A stretch of DNA of 30,248 nt from an uncultured Eubacteriales bacterium. Its GTDB lineage: Bacteria > Bacillota > Clostridia > Christensenellales > Aristaeellaceae. Within the stretch, counting starts at the first letter, position 1; each line of letters opens with the position of its first letter. Below the pieces are notes generated by a model that searched no databases, was not told the DNA's origin, and saw only the letters and a list, made by a program, of their open reading frames with translations. Shown here in pieces: positions 13,988 to 21,891 of the stretch. Location: assembly GCA_900553295.1 (NCBI GenBank), contig USCR01000010.1:1-30248 (forward strand), written 5' to 3'. The position numbers and the translations under genes are program-made.

Positions 13988-16636
13988 TCAATAGGGCGGA
14001 CGCTGCTCGCCGGGAACCCGGCGGTGAATGGTGGCGCCATTGGGAACGTAGCTGTAGGTCCAGCGCCCGCTTCCGCGGACCAGGGGCGCCTCCGTGGGCG
14101 GCAGGGGTTCGCCATTCTCCAGCACGGCGGCACCGCCCGCATCCGGGAGGACAATTTCCGCGCAGGCGCCAAAGGGCACCTCAAAGGTAAGCTCCAGCTT
14201 TTCTCCTACCAGGGCCCAGCGGCTGCTGATCATTCCTTGGGGGGATTGGAGGGAGGCTTCGGCGTGCGCCAGCAGGCTGTTGGGCATGGGCTCCAGGCGG
14301 AAGCGGCGGAAACCGGCGCCTTCCGGCAGGGGGCGGATGCCTGCCACATATTCATAGAGCCACTGGGCCACGGAGCCGAAAGCATAGTGGTTGAAGGAAT
14401 TCATGGACACCGGACCAAAGCTATGGTCGGCACGCATGGAATTCCAGCGCTCCCACACGGTGGTTGCGCCCATGGAGACTTCGAAAAGCCAGCTGGGGCA
14501 TTCCTTTTGCAGCAGTAAGGTATAGGCATACTCGTTCAGACCGCAGGCGGAAAGCACCGGGCAAATATAGGGAGTGCCCAGGAAGCCGGTGGTCAGCATA
14601 ACGTGGTCGATACGCAGGCGCTCCGCCAGGTGCTCAATGGCGGTGTTCCGCTGTTCAGGGGTGAGCATGTCCATCATCAGCGCGATGACATAGGCCGTCT
14701 GCGTTTCAGAAATGACCCGGCCGCTGGGGGAGACATACTCCCGGCGGAAGGCTTCCCGGACCTGGGCGGCCAGTTGCGCATAGGCACGGGCATCTTCTTC
14801 CTTGCCCAGCAGGTGCGCGGCGTATCCGGTAAGCGTGGCGGAGTAGGCATAGAAGGCGGTGGCGATGAGCCCGGTGGGCGTAAGACCGAAAAGATTGTTG
14901 GGGTCCTTGGTGTCCTGGGCCAGCCAGTCGCCCAGGTGGAAACCACCGTACAGGTGCGTGCCATCCTTGTCCTGAGCGGTCATGTAGTCCACCCAGGCGG
15001 TCATGCTTTCGTACTGCTGAGCCAGGATGTCCAAATCCCCATAGTGCAGGTACAGCGTCCAGGGAATCAGCACCGCGGCATCGCTCCAGCCCGTGGTGGG
15101 AATGCCCCACATGTTGGTTTTGAACAGGATATTGGGTACGGTCACCGGCACGAAACCGGTCTTTTTTTGTTCGCAGGCCAGGTCATAGAGGTACTTGTGG
15201 AAAAACTGCTGGGCATTCATGTTCAGGCAGGCTGTGGGCGCAAATACCTGCGCGTCCCCCGTCCAGCCCATGCGTTCGTCCCGCTGGGGGCAGTCCGTGG
15301 GATTATCCACAAAGTTGGACTTTTGTCCCCACAGGGCGTTGAGGAAAAGCCGGTTTACCATGGGATCGGAGCAACTGAACTGGCCGGTTTGCTCCATGGC
15401 GGAATAGAGGACCTCCATGGTGAAGCATTCGGGGTCCACCGTGTCCAGACCAAGCACCCGGGCATAGCGGAAACCAAAGAAGGTAAAGGTGGGGGCGTAG
15501 TCACAGGGCTGGCCGTCGCAGATGTAAACCTGCTCGGAAAGGGCGGTACGCAGGTTCTCCCGGTACAGGTTGCCATCCTTATCCAGTACCTCGCCCGTTT
15601 GCAGGCGGATCTCCGTGCCCGCGGGCCACTGGCCACGGACGCGGATACGGCCGCTGGCGTTTTGCCCGAAGTCCAGCAAAGTATCTCCATTGGGGGCATG
15701 CAGCAGCGTGGGACGGAAAGTCCCCATCACCTGGACAGGCAGATTCTTCCGTGCCTGGAGCAGCGACGTGTCCAGCTTTGCAAGGCGGACGCCCTCCCAG
15801 GCTTTTTCCCCTGCGGAAAGCGTCCAGGAACGGTCCCACAGGCGGCTGTCGAAAACCTCGCCGTCATAGATCTCTGCCCGCACAAAGGGGCTGGGGGAGG
15901 CCTCCCAGCGTTCGTCGGTGGGAATCAGCAGGGTTTCACCATTTTCCAGCTCCACGGCGAGCTCGGCAATCAGGGCATTTTCATCTCCGTAGATGCAACG
16001 GCGTTCCTCCATACCGGGCCAGCTGACCCGGCCCTTGTAATAACCGTTGCCCAGCCAGGCGCCCAGTATGTTTTCCCCTGAGCGCAGCTGAGCTGTCACG
16101 TCATAGGTCTGATAGGGCAGCCAGCAATCGTAGGCACAGAAGCCGGGCGCAAGCTCTTCCGCGCTTACGGGTGCACCGTTCAGAAACATTTTGTACAAAC
16201 CTACGCCGCAGGCATACAGCCGGGCGCGGCGCACAGGCGCATGCAGGGTAAACCGGCGGCGCAGCTGAGGTAAATCAAACCGGCTTGTGATAAAGCGTCC
16301 TGTCCAGGGCAGGGCGTAGCGCGCGGTTTCAAACCAGGTGACAGGACTGGTGGCAGGGGTGGCTTCCCCGCGGCTCCACACTGTCACCCGCCAATAGTAG
16401 CGGGTGCAGGGGTTCAGGTCCAGGGGCAAGGGCACTTGCGCGGTCTGGTCCGATGTCGTGCGGCCGCTGTCATAGACCGTTGCGGCAAAGGACGGCTCCA
16501 GGGCTACCTCCAGGCGGTAAGCAACCTGACCATCGTCACGGTGAGGGGAGGCAACAACCCAGGTCAGGCATGGGTGGTGAAAATCATAGCCCAGGGGTTG
16601 CTCCATGCCATTGCAGAGCAGGCGGGTGAATTTCAT
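13988..16636 (-). CDS. Alpha-L-rhamnosidase, GH78
   Basis: 882 aa, no signal peptide, so cytoplasmic. ATG at 16636-16634 follows AAGGAGGAG. The order matches the Pfam GH78 architecture: an N-terminal fibronectin-like sandwich (LTWVVAS, TRYYWRVTVWS), Bac_rhamnosid_N (RARLYACGVGLYKMFLNG, GNGYYKGR), PF05592 (LLDFGQNASGRIRVRG, TFFGFRYARV), the (alpha/alpha)6 barrel, and a C-terminal sandwich (SLQSPQGMISSRW). The barrel opens with NFVDNPTDCPQRDERMGWTGD at about 441-461, the acidic catalytic cluster including Glu454. It removes terminal alpha-L-rhamnose from oligosaccharides or plant glycosides. It probably heads a rhamnosidase-fucosidase pair; no convincing promoter was found upstream. Confidence 0.94.
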   Translation of the reverse strand: MKFTRLLCNGMEQPLGYDFHHPCLTWVVASPHRDDGQVAYRLEVALEPSFAATVYDSGRTTSDQTAQVPLPLDLNPCTRYYWRVTVWSRGEATPATSPVTWFETARYALPWTGRFITSRFDLPQLRRRFTLHAPVRRARLYACGVGLYKMFLNGAPVSAEELAPGFCAYDCWLPYQTYDVTAQLRSGENILGAWLGNGYYKGRVSWPGMEERRCIYGDENALIAELAVELENGETLLIPTDERWEASPSPFVRAEIYDGEVFDSRLWDRSWTLSAGEKAWEGVRLAKLDTSLLQARKNLPVQVMGTFRPTLLHAPNGDTLLDFGQNASGRIRVRGQWPAGTEIRLQTGEVLDKDGNLYRENLRTALSEQVYICDGQPCDYAPTFTFFGFRYARVLGLDTVDPECFTMEVLYSAMEQTGQFSCSDPMVNRLFLNALWGQKSNFVDNPTDCPQRDERMGWTGDAQVFAPTACLNMNAQQFFHKYLYDLACEQKKTGFVPVTVPNILFKTNMWGIPTTGWSDAAVLIPWTLYLHYGDLDILAQQYESMTAWVDYMTAQDKDGTHLYGGFHLGDWLAQDTKDPNNLFGLTPTGLIATAFYAYSATLTGYAAHLLGKEEDARAYAQLAAQVREAFRREYVSPSGRVISETQTAYVIALMMDMLTPEQRNTAIEHLAERLRIDHVMLTTGFLGTPYICPVLSACGLNEYAYTLLLQKECPSWLFEVSMGATTVWERWNSMRADHSFGPVSMNSFNHYAFGSVAQWLYEYVAGIRPLPEGAGFRRFRLEPMPNSLLAHAEASLQSPQGMISSRWALVGEKLELTFEVPFGACAEIVLPDAGGAAVLENGEPLPPTEAPLVRGSGRWTYSYVPNGATIHRRVPGEQRPPY

Positions 16637-17058
16637 GGATTTTCTCCTCCTTTATAAACGCAAGGATAGATGGACTATTCCGGCGCCCGTACGGATATTC
16701 GCTGGAAAAACGTATCTTCGGTGACACGCAGGAACAAGGAACCATGAAGTTTCCGGATCATTTTGCTTAGCTAACTAGCTAGCAATTCGACAGCTTCAGG
16801 GCAACCTCCTTTTGAATGACCGCAGAAAATGGTACTGCATGTAAAAATTGGGCAGCAAAAAGCCATGGCTCCATGAGGGGCCATGGCCACAGGCTTTCAA
16901 AGCCTTCGGGAAACGTCGCGGGGGCCGTAGCCCTGCTGACTGGATTCAGGTAAACCGGCTCTACCGGCTTCGCGGGTTTGCTTCCTGGAAAGGCGGCTTT
17001 TGCCACGCTTTCAATACATGGTGGCGAAGGAAAACAGCCTGCTTTCCATGGGCAAACA
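16637..17058. other. 422-bp spacer with no supported gene, rich in inverted repeats
   Basis: This holds the rhamnosidase leader and the tail end of the sigma operon. Its right part (about 16850-17040) is dense in dyads: AGCCATGGCT and GGCCATGGCC within 30 bases, GGCTTT-C-AAAGCC, a direct repeat ACCGGCT...ACCGGCT, and GAAAGGC...CTTTC. A minus-strand open frame (16779-17153) crosses it but has no RBS and low-complexity composition, and overlaps the anti-sigma coding end, so it is not called. A CTAACTAGCTAG run lies near 16773-16784. It could be a non-coding RNA, a genome-dispersed repeat, or a gene remnant. Confidence 0.4.
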
Positions 17059-18396
17059 TCACGACAAAGAGAGATGCAGCAGATGGGCATCCTGCTCGGG
17101 CGTAAGCGGGGAGATGGCTTCCATCCAAAACTCAGATTCGCCGAGCTGCTCACTGTATTCCGGCAACAGGCTCAGGGACTGTGGCAAGCCGCCGGTTTCC
17201 AGGGTAAGGCTGTATAGCAGGTTACCGGTGGGCTGCTGGTCCCTGTATTCCGGGAACAGGCTTCCCGCACGGAATGTTTCCGGACTTCCGCCCGCCAGCA
17301 CCGCGAAGCGCCAGCCGGCATCCGCATGGTAGTAGTCCAGCGCGGTTTTGCCGTCCGCGGCCTGGCGGCGGACCAGGAAGGCAAGATCACAGCGGGCAAA
17401 GGTAGCGGATACACGCTGCACCTCCAGCTGCCAGCCATCGCCCAGGTCAAAGACCTGCGGGCTTGCGGCGGACATGATGCTGTTCTCTCCGGTGGTGAAG
17501 CTGACTTCCACGGTATCCACCAGGGTGAAGGCGCCGCTGGAAAGAAGCTGCTCCTCCATGGAAAGCATGGCCCAGGTCTCCTCGTCCATCCCTTCATGGG
17601 GGAGACTGCAAGCGTACTCCACCAATTCACCGTAGCCATCTGTCTGGATGATCTGCTGACGGTAGGCTGCTGCAAAACTTTCCATCCAGGCCGCCTCCGC
17701 ATCCATGCGCTCCTGGCTGCTGAGGCTGGGGTCGTCGGGAAGGGAGGAGGCGACGATGGGGTATTCCGGGTGGAGAATGGAGAACCGCACCTGCCAGGTG
17801 ACGGCGTCTTGCTGGGTATCCAGGATGACGGATTCCCCGTCAGGGCTATCGGTGATGAGCGCCACGTCCACGCCATAGCAGCCATCATCCACCGTGGTGG
17901 GATCGCGGCTGGGCACAAAGAAGCCGCTGTGCCAGTTGCCACCCCGAGAGCCTTCCACGTCTGTCTCCAGGGCTTGTCCGTCCGCAGACTCCGCCAGGAG
18001 ATGCGGAATGATATAGACCGGGTCCGCGCCGTCACGGTGGCTGATGTTCATGGTCAGGGAAAAGCTGACGCCGTCAAACACCGCTTCGTTGACCTGCATG
18101 GATACGTAGTTGTTTTCGTAGGATTCATGGATACCCAAAATATGGCCCACGTAGGCATCGTTGTCCTTCTGGGTTGCGTTGTAGTCCAGGATGCCAAAGC
18201 CGTTGGTCATGGCAAAGGCAAGCGCGGTAGTCAGGAAAATCAGTACCAGCGCCAGAATAAGGCTTGTTGAGAGCTTCCTTTTCACGATGCGTTCATCCTT
18301 TCCGCAGGCGGCGCGCAGGAAAGCGCGATGGGTTTCCTGGGGAATGGGCTGAGTCAGCTGGTGAAGCCTTTCCTGGAATTCCCGCTCAGTCATCAT
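17059..18396 (-). CDS. Membrane-anchored anti-sigma-like protein (DUF4179-type)
   Basis: 445 aa. The start ATG at 18396 overlaps the sigma-factor stop by four bases (ATGA) and has AGGAGGG upstream. Residues 1-40 are a cytoplasmic, partly helical segment (EREFQERLHQLTQPIPQETHRAFLRAACG) without the HxxxCxxC zinc motif of ZAS anti-sigmas. One membrane span follows (about 42-65, LSTSLILALVLIFLTTALAFAM). The rest, about 380 residues, should be outside the membrane and begins NGFGILDYNATQKDNDAYVGHI, which resembles DUF4179 ectodomains of Clostridia anti-sigma proteins. The immunoglobulin-like interior is rich in acidic residues. It likely holds the ECF sigma factor inactive until an envelope signal arrives. 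The ligand is unknown. Confidence 0.78.
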   Translation of the reverse strand: MMTEREFQERLHQLTQPIPQETHRAFLRAACGKDERIVKRKLSTSLILALVLIFLTTALAFAMTNGFGILDYNATQKDNDAYVGHILGIHESYENNYVSMQVNEAVFDGVSFSLTMNISHRDGADPVYIIPHLLAESADGQALETDVEGSRGGNWHSGFFVPSRDPTTVDDGCYGVDVALITDSPDGESVILDTQQDAVTWQVRFSILHPEYPIVASSLPDDPSLSSQERMDAEAAWMESFAAAYRQQIIQTDGYGELVEYACSLPHEGMDEETWAMLSMEEQLLSSGAFTLVDTVEVSFTTGENSIMSAASPQVFDLGDGWQLEVQRVSATFARCDLAFLVRRQAADGKTALDYYHADAGWRFAVLAGGSPETFRAGSLFPEYRDQQPTGNLLYSLTLETGGLPQSLSLLPEYSEQLGESEFWMEAISPLTPEQDAHLLHLSLS

Positions 18397-18866
18397 TGCG
18401 CTCCCTCCTCTCCGCTCAGTTCTACGCGCAAAGCTTTTCTCGCCTGATGCAAACGGTATTTTGCGGTTCCCACGGGAATGCGCATGACCCGGGCGATTTC
18501 CTCCAGGGAAAAGCCTTCCAGGTAATGCAGCACCAGTGGCACCCGCTGCTTTTCCGGCAAGGCATCCAGCAGCAACCGCAAATCATTGTCCTGCGCCGGT
18601 GCCTGCGGTTCAGGCAGCTGAGCCAATGGGACGCAACGGGCCCCTTTACGGGACAGGCTGCGGCATTCGTTCATCAATATGCGAACCAGCCAGGTGGTGA
18701 AGTATTGCTCATTACGCAGCTGTCCCCTGGCCCGCCAGGCCTTTAGCGCTGTTTCCTGGAGCGCGTCCCGGCGGTCCTCCTCATTGCGCAGCAGCGTGCA
18801 GGCAATGCGGTAGAGCATTGCCTCGCTGTCCAGAAGTTTCTGCGTAAAATACCGTTCGTCCATCAT
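18393..18866 (-). CDS. ECF-type RNA polymerase sigma factor (sigma-70 family)
   Basis: 157 aa from ATG 18866 (a second ATG follows directly at 18863), with an AGAGGTG site upstream; a longer in-frame reading to 19034 lacks an RBS. Region 2 spans about residues 10-75 (SEAMLYRIACTLLRNEEDRRDALQETALKAWRARGQL...FTTWLVRILMNECRSLSRK). Region 4 spans about 103-152 (LPEKQRVPLVLHYLEGFSLEEIARVMRIPVGTAKYRLHQARKAL), a clean helix-turn-helix. Regions 1 and 3 are missing, as in ECF factors. It directs polymerase to a small envelope-related regulon and probably its own operon. The stop codon overlaps the anti-sigma start. Confidence 0.92.
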   Translation of the reverse strand: MMDERYFTQKLLDSEAMLYRIACTLLRNEEDRRDALQETALKAWRARGQLRNEQYFTTWLVRILMNECRSLSRKGARCVPLAQLPEPQAPAQDNDLRLLLDALPEKQRVPLVLHYLEGFSLEEIARVMRIPVGTAKYRLHQARKALRVELSGEEGAQ

Positions 18867-18898
18867 TGCGTGCACACCTCTTCGAAGGGGACTTGCTT

Positions 18899-18910
18899 GT
18901 GTCATGACAC
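18899..18910. promoter_or_regulatory. 12-bp palindrome upstream of the sigma operon
   Basis: GTGTCATGACAC, a perfect dyad 33 bases before the sigma start codon. It may be an operator or simply part of the leader. A plausible ECF-like promoter (minus-strand CCAACCTTTT then CATCTA, about 16 bases apart) lies just upstream, but this is weak. Confidence 0.35.
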
Positions 18911-19002
18911 CTATTAGATGTGGAGCGCGTGCAAAAGGTTGGAAAAACATCTTCGCTACGCAATCGGAATTTCCCTTCGGATGGCGCGCCTGCATTTTCC
19001 GC

Positions 19003-19055
19003 AAATAAAAAACAAGCCTGCCCTTCGGCCGCAACGACCGGACAGGGCAGGCTTG
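19003..19055 (-). terminator. Terminator of the arabinosidase operon
   Basis: An 11-bp perfect stem, CAAGCCTGCCC (19013-19023) with GGGCAGGCTTG (19045-19055), and an inner GGCCG/CCGG pairing. On the minus strand it is followed by TTTTTTATTT (19012-19003). It lies 17 bases past the GH127 stop and insulates the sigma operon downstream. Confidence 0.9.
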
Positions 19056-19071
19056 CTTGGAAAAAATGCAA

Positions 19072-20910
19072 TTACTCTACGGTGGGCATTTCCGTCATCC
19101 GCAGACGGGCACAGCCATAGGGAATCATCCTTACGGGCCGGGGTTCGCCCTGTGCCTTGCGGGAACGGGGCTCCATGGCGGCGACGCCGTCCACCAGCGG
19201 CCAATCCACAGGGGCCAGCATGGCGGTGATCTCCATGGGCGGCTGCTGGGTGGAGAACGGTGTTTCACTCACGGGGTTCTCCTTCACGGCAAAGTGCGTG
19301 TCCGAGGTAAAACCGTAGTTCCAGGGGGACTGGGGATAAATCTCGTAGTCACAGTAGGGGAACTTGCGCTCCACGCCGTCCCGGGTGTATTCCAGCTTCT
19401 CCCAGCGCTCGTCAATGGCCACGCTGTACAGCAGCGGGCCGTGCCAGAGCACCTGCATCTTTCGGGGCCGGGTAACGGTCGTGCAGGCAAACTCCAGGGC
19501 CACCACAATCTCCGTGGCGCCGGACCAGACCTGGTCCATCACAAAAAACGTTCCGGACTGGGCCACCGTGCCATTGACCGTGGCGGACTTGGCGCAGCCG
19601 GGGATGCGGAGCTTGAGCTCAAAGGATACGGGGCCATCGGTTACAATCCGATAGCGAAGCGTATTGCGGAAGGGATACTCCGTCTCCAGGGTGCAGGTTA
19701 CTGCGTGGCCGTCTATCACCGTGTGCACAGAAGCCGGGGCCAGGGCCGCGGAAACAATGCCTTTTTCGGAGCGCAGGAAGGTGGCAAGGGCAAACTTGGG
19801 CCATCCCTGGTTAAAGTTGGCCGTACAGCAGCCAAAGTTGGGCTCCAGCCCGAAGAGGTGGCTGTCCGGGCCATTGGTGCCGAAAATCACGTGATCCTTG
19901 GGCAGCAGCGCGCATTGCACCTGATTGGTCTGCTGGTCGTACTGGTGCGTCCACATATCGGCACTGATGGTGGCAGGCAGGGCATTAAAGGCCAGCCGCT
20001 CCAGATAGTCTCCCCAGACCGGGTCACCGGAGATGGACAGCAGCTGCTCGTAGGAATACATGGCTTCCACAATGCTGCACAGTTCAGCGCCCTGCACAGG
20101 GCTGTCGCCCATGACGCACTCGTCGCCGGTGAAATGCCCCACTGCCATGCCATGGTAGTGGAACAGCTCCTGCAACATGTGCCGGGCAAAGGCTTCGGGA
20201 TCGCTGCCATCCATACGGGAGACCAAGGCCCCCTGCTTAATGGCCATGGCCAGATTCACCACATGGGTGGAATAGGTCCATACGCGCTGGGGTTGCTGAT
20301 CCTCATAGGGATGGAAGAGACGCTCAAAATCATACCCCTGCTGCTGAAGCCGCCGGGCCAGGCGAAGCATCCAGTCCTCCGGACGGCGCTCATACAGCCA
20401 ATACAGGGGAATCAGCGTCTCGAACCAGCGCAGAGAGGCCCAGTCATGCAGCGTATTGGCGCGGGTAAATACCCAAAGATTATCAAAAAAGCGATACAGC
20501 GCCTCTTCCACGCGCCCGTCTCCGCTCAGGTCCGCATACATGGCCAGCACTTTGGCAATGAGGATGCCGGACCAAAGGTCATAGGTATGCCGCTCCTCAG
20601 GCGGGCAGGGGCAGAGCCAACCATCCTCGCACTGGCGGGCCAGAATGCTATCAATGTAATACTTTGCCCGGGCGATCAGGTCTTCGTCCCGGAGCAAATA
20701 GGCCAGGGGGACAAAGCCATCCAGCCAGTAAGGCACGCGCTCCCAGCCGTCGCGGTTGCCGCCAATCCAGCGGCTGTCACTTACGTCGGGCCAGATTTTA
20801 TCCAGGTGGCCGCTCAGGCCGTCTGCCTGAATACGCAGCTGGCGTTTCAGCCAGCCTTGGGGTTCAATCTCCCCCTTGGAAAAAAAGCGCAGTTGTGGTT
20901 GCTTGAGCAT
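19072..20910 (-). CDS. Beta-L-arabinofuranosidase-like, GH127 (PF07944, DUF1680)
   Basis: 612 aa, no signal peptide. ATG at 20910-20908 has AAAGGAG upstream. The (alpha/alpha)6 barrel carries the zinc/cysteine catalytic set known from HypBA1: Glu-x-Cys at E276-L-C278 (QGAELCSIVEAMYSYEQ) and the CC pair Cys361-Cys362 in NFGCCTANFNQGWPK, the second cysteine being the nucleophile in the family. Other motifs are VPYWLDGFVPLAY and ISADMWTHQYDQQTNQ. The C-terminal beta-sandwich has FELKLRIPGC. GH127 enzymes release beta-L-arabinofuranose, for example from hydroxyproline-rich glycoproteins; related families (GH146) act on pectin and should be kept as alternatives. It is the third gene of the GH51-GH43-GH127 operon, 28 bases after its neighbour. 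Confidence 0.9.
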   Translation of the reverse strand: MLKQPQLRFFSKGEIEPQGWLKRQLRIQADGLSGHLDKIWPDVSDSRWIGGNRDGWERVPYWLDGFVPLAYLLRDEDLIARAKYYIDSILARQCEDGWLCPCPPEERHTYDLWSGILIAKVLAMYADLSGDGRVEEALYRFFDNLWVFTRANTLHDWASLRWFETLIPLYWLYERRPEDWMLRLARRLQQQGYDFERLFHPYEDQQPQRVWTYSTHVVNLAMAIKQGALVSRMDGSDPEAFARHMLQELFHYHGMAVGHFTGDECVMGDSPVQGAELCSIVEAMYSYEQLLSISGDPVWGDYLERLAFNALPATISADMWTHQYDQQTNQVQCALLPKDHVIFGTNGPDSHLFGLEPNFGCCTANFNQGWPKFALATFLRSEKGIVSAALAPASVHTVIDGHAVTCTLETEYPFRNTLRYRIVTDGPVSFELKLRIPGCAKSATVNGTVAQSGTFFVMDQVWSGATEIVVALEFACTTVTRPRKMQVLWHGPLLYSVAIDERWEKLEYTRDGVERKFPYCDYEIYPQSPWNYGFTSDTHFAVKENPVSETPFSTQQPPMEITAMLAPVDWPLVDGVAAMEPRSRKAQGEPRPVRMIPYGCARLRMTEMPTVE

Positions 20911-20938
20911 GGAGCCCTTCTCCTTTCTTGATGAAGCG

Positions 20939-21865
20939 TCAGGGGGTAGGGGTTACGGAAAGCCGCCCCTGGCCCACATGCATTTCGTCTATGCGGGCGC
21001 AACGGGTGTCGACAGGGTTCTGGGCATCTGAAAGATCCCGGCCATGGTAAATGATGTAACACTTGCCGCCGTCAAAGAGCACGCTGTTGTGTCCCATGCC
21101 TTCCATAAACGCATTTTTCTTCATGAGCGGCAGATAGGTGTGCGCATCGGGAAACTTCTGCCACGGAAGCGTGCGCAGATCAGCCTCCTGCGGAGCATGC
21201 GCCGTACAGTAGCCGATAAAATAGGTGGGGTTTTGATAGCAGGCGCCGGAGTACATCAGGTAGTGGTAGCCCTGATGAAAGAAGTAGAACGCGCCCTCAA
21301 TGGTGTGCCAGTGCTGGCCCGGACGGAAACGGTCGCGCATAAAAATCTCTTCGTCCAGGGTGGGTTCCACCACGCACTGGGGATGCCCCTCCAGCTGATC
21401 GGGCGCGGCCATCCTGTCACAGAAGATACGGGTGCCGGCGCGCTCGCCTTCATAGGCGTTATTGCAGTAGAAAATGTACAGCCCGGAGGGCGTTTGCACC
21501 ACATGGGGATCAATGGAAAAAGGGGGGAGCAGATCCTTCACGTAGGTGAAGGGGCCCGCGGGATGGCTGGCCACGGCCAGACGAAGCTGCTGATCGTGCG
21601 GGTCGGTGGACCCTTGCGGCAGGCTGGAGTAGTACATGTAATAGGTACCGTCCAGCTCCAGCACCGAGGGGGCCCAGCATTCCGCCTGCCCGGGCATATG
21701 CAGCCGGATACCCTCATAGCGCCAGCCTTCCAGCAGGTGGTCGCTGCTGTATACTTGACCGGCTGTGGCATACAGATAATACCTGCCATCCCTTGCCTTG
21801 ATGAGGTAAGGATCTGCCTGGGCCAGGGGGGCAGGGTCTTCGGGGGTGCGGCGGTAGAGCTTCAT
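20939..21865 (-). CDS. Glycoside hydrolase, GH43-like (arabinofuranosidase/xylosidase type)
   Basis: 308 aa, no signal peptide. I chose ATG 21865 because AAAGGAAGG precedes it at good spacing; the longer GTG start at 21886 would overlap that RBS. It has a five-bladed beta-propeller pattern with the three expected acids: base Asp18 (AQADPYLIKARDGRYYLYAT), pKa modulator Asp119 (PFSIDPHVV) and acid Glu190 (HTIEGAFYFF). Further signatures are AECWAPSVLELDGTYYMYYS and MGHNSVLFDGGKCYIIYHGRD. It probably takes alpha-L-arabinofuranosyl ends, given its neighbours, but xylosidase activity cannot be excluded. It sits 26 bases after GH51 and 28 before GH127. Confidence 0.88.
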   Translation of the reverse strand: MKLYRRTPEDPAPLAQADPYLIKARDGRYYLYATAGQVYSSDHLLEGWRYEGIRLHMPGQAECWAPSVLELDGTYYMYYSSLPQGSTDPHDQQLRLAVASHPAGPFTYVKDLLPPFSIDPHVVQTPSGLYIFYCNNAYEGERAGTRIFCDRMAAPDQLEGHPQCVVEPTLDEEIFMRDRFRPGQHWHTIEGAFYFFHQGYHYLMYSGACYQNPTYFIGYCTAHAPQEADLRTLPWQKFPDAHTYLPLMKKNAFMEGMGHNSVLFDGGKCYIIYHGRDLSDAQNPVDTRCARIDEMHVGQGRLSVTPTP

Positions 21866-21891
21866 GATGCTGGACCTTCCTTTCACTGTGA

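Noticed and set aside
16637..16680. Minus-strand CATCTATCCTTGCG before GH78, similar to the end of the 26-bp box plus -35
   Set aside because: Only the last part matches, and the implied promoter would overlap the RBS, leaving no leader. Probably chance.
16779..17153. Minus-strand open frame of 124 codons between the sigma operon and GH78
   Set aside because: No ribosome binding site, overlaps the anti-sigma coding end, and its composition (many Pro, Ser, Trp) looks non-coding. Kept only as part of the structured spacer.
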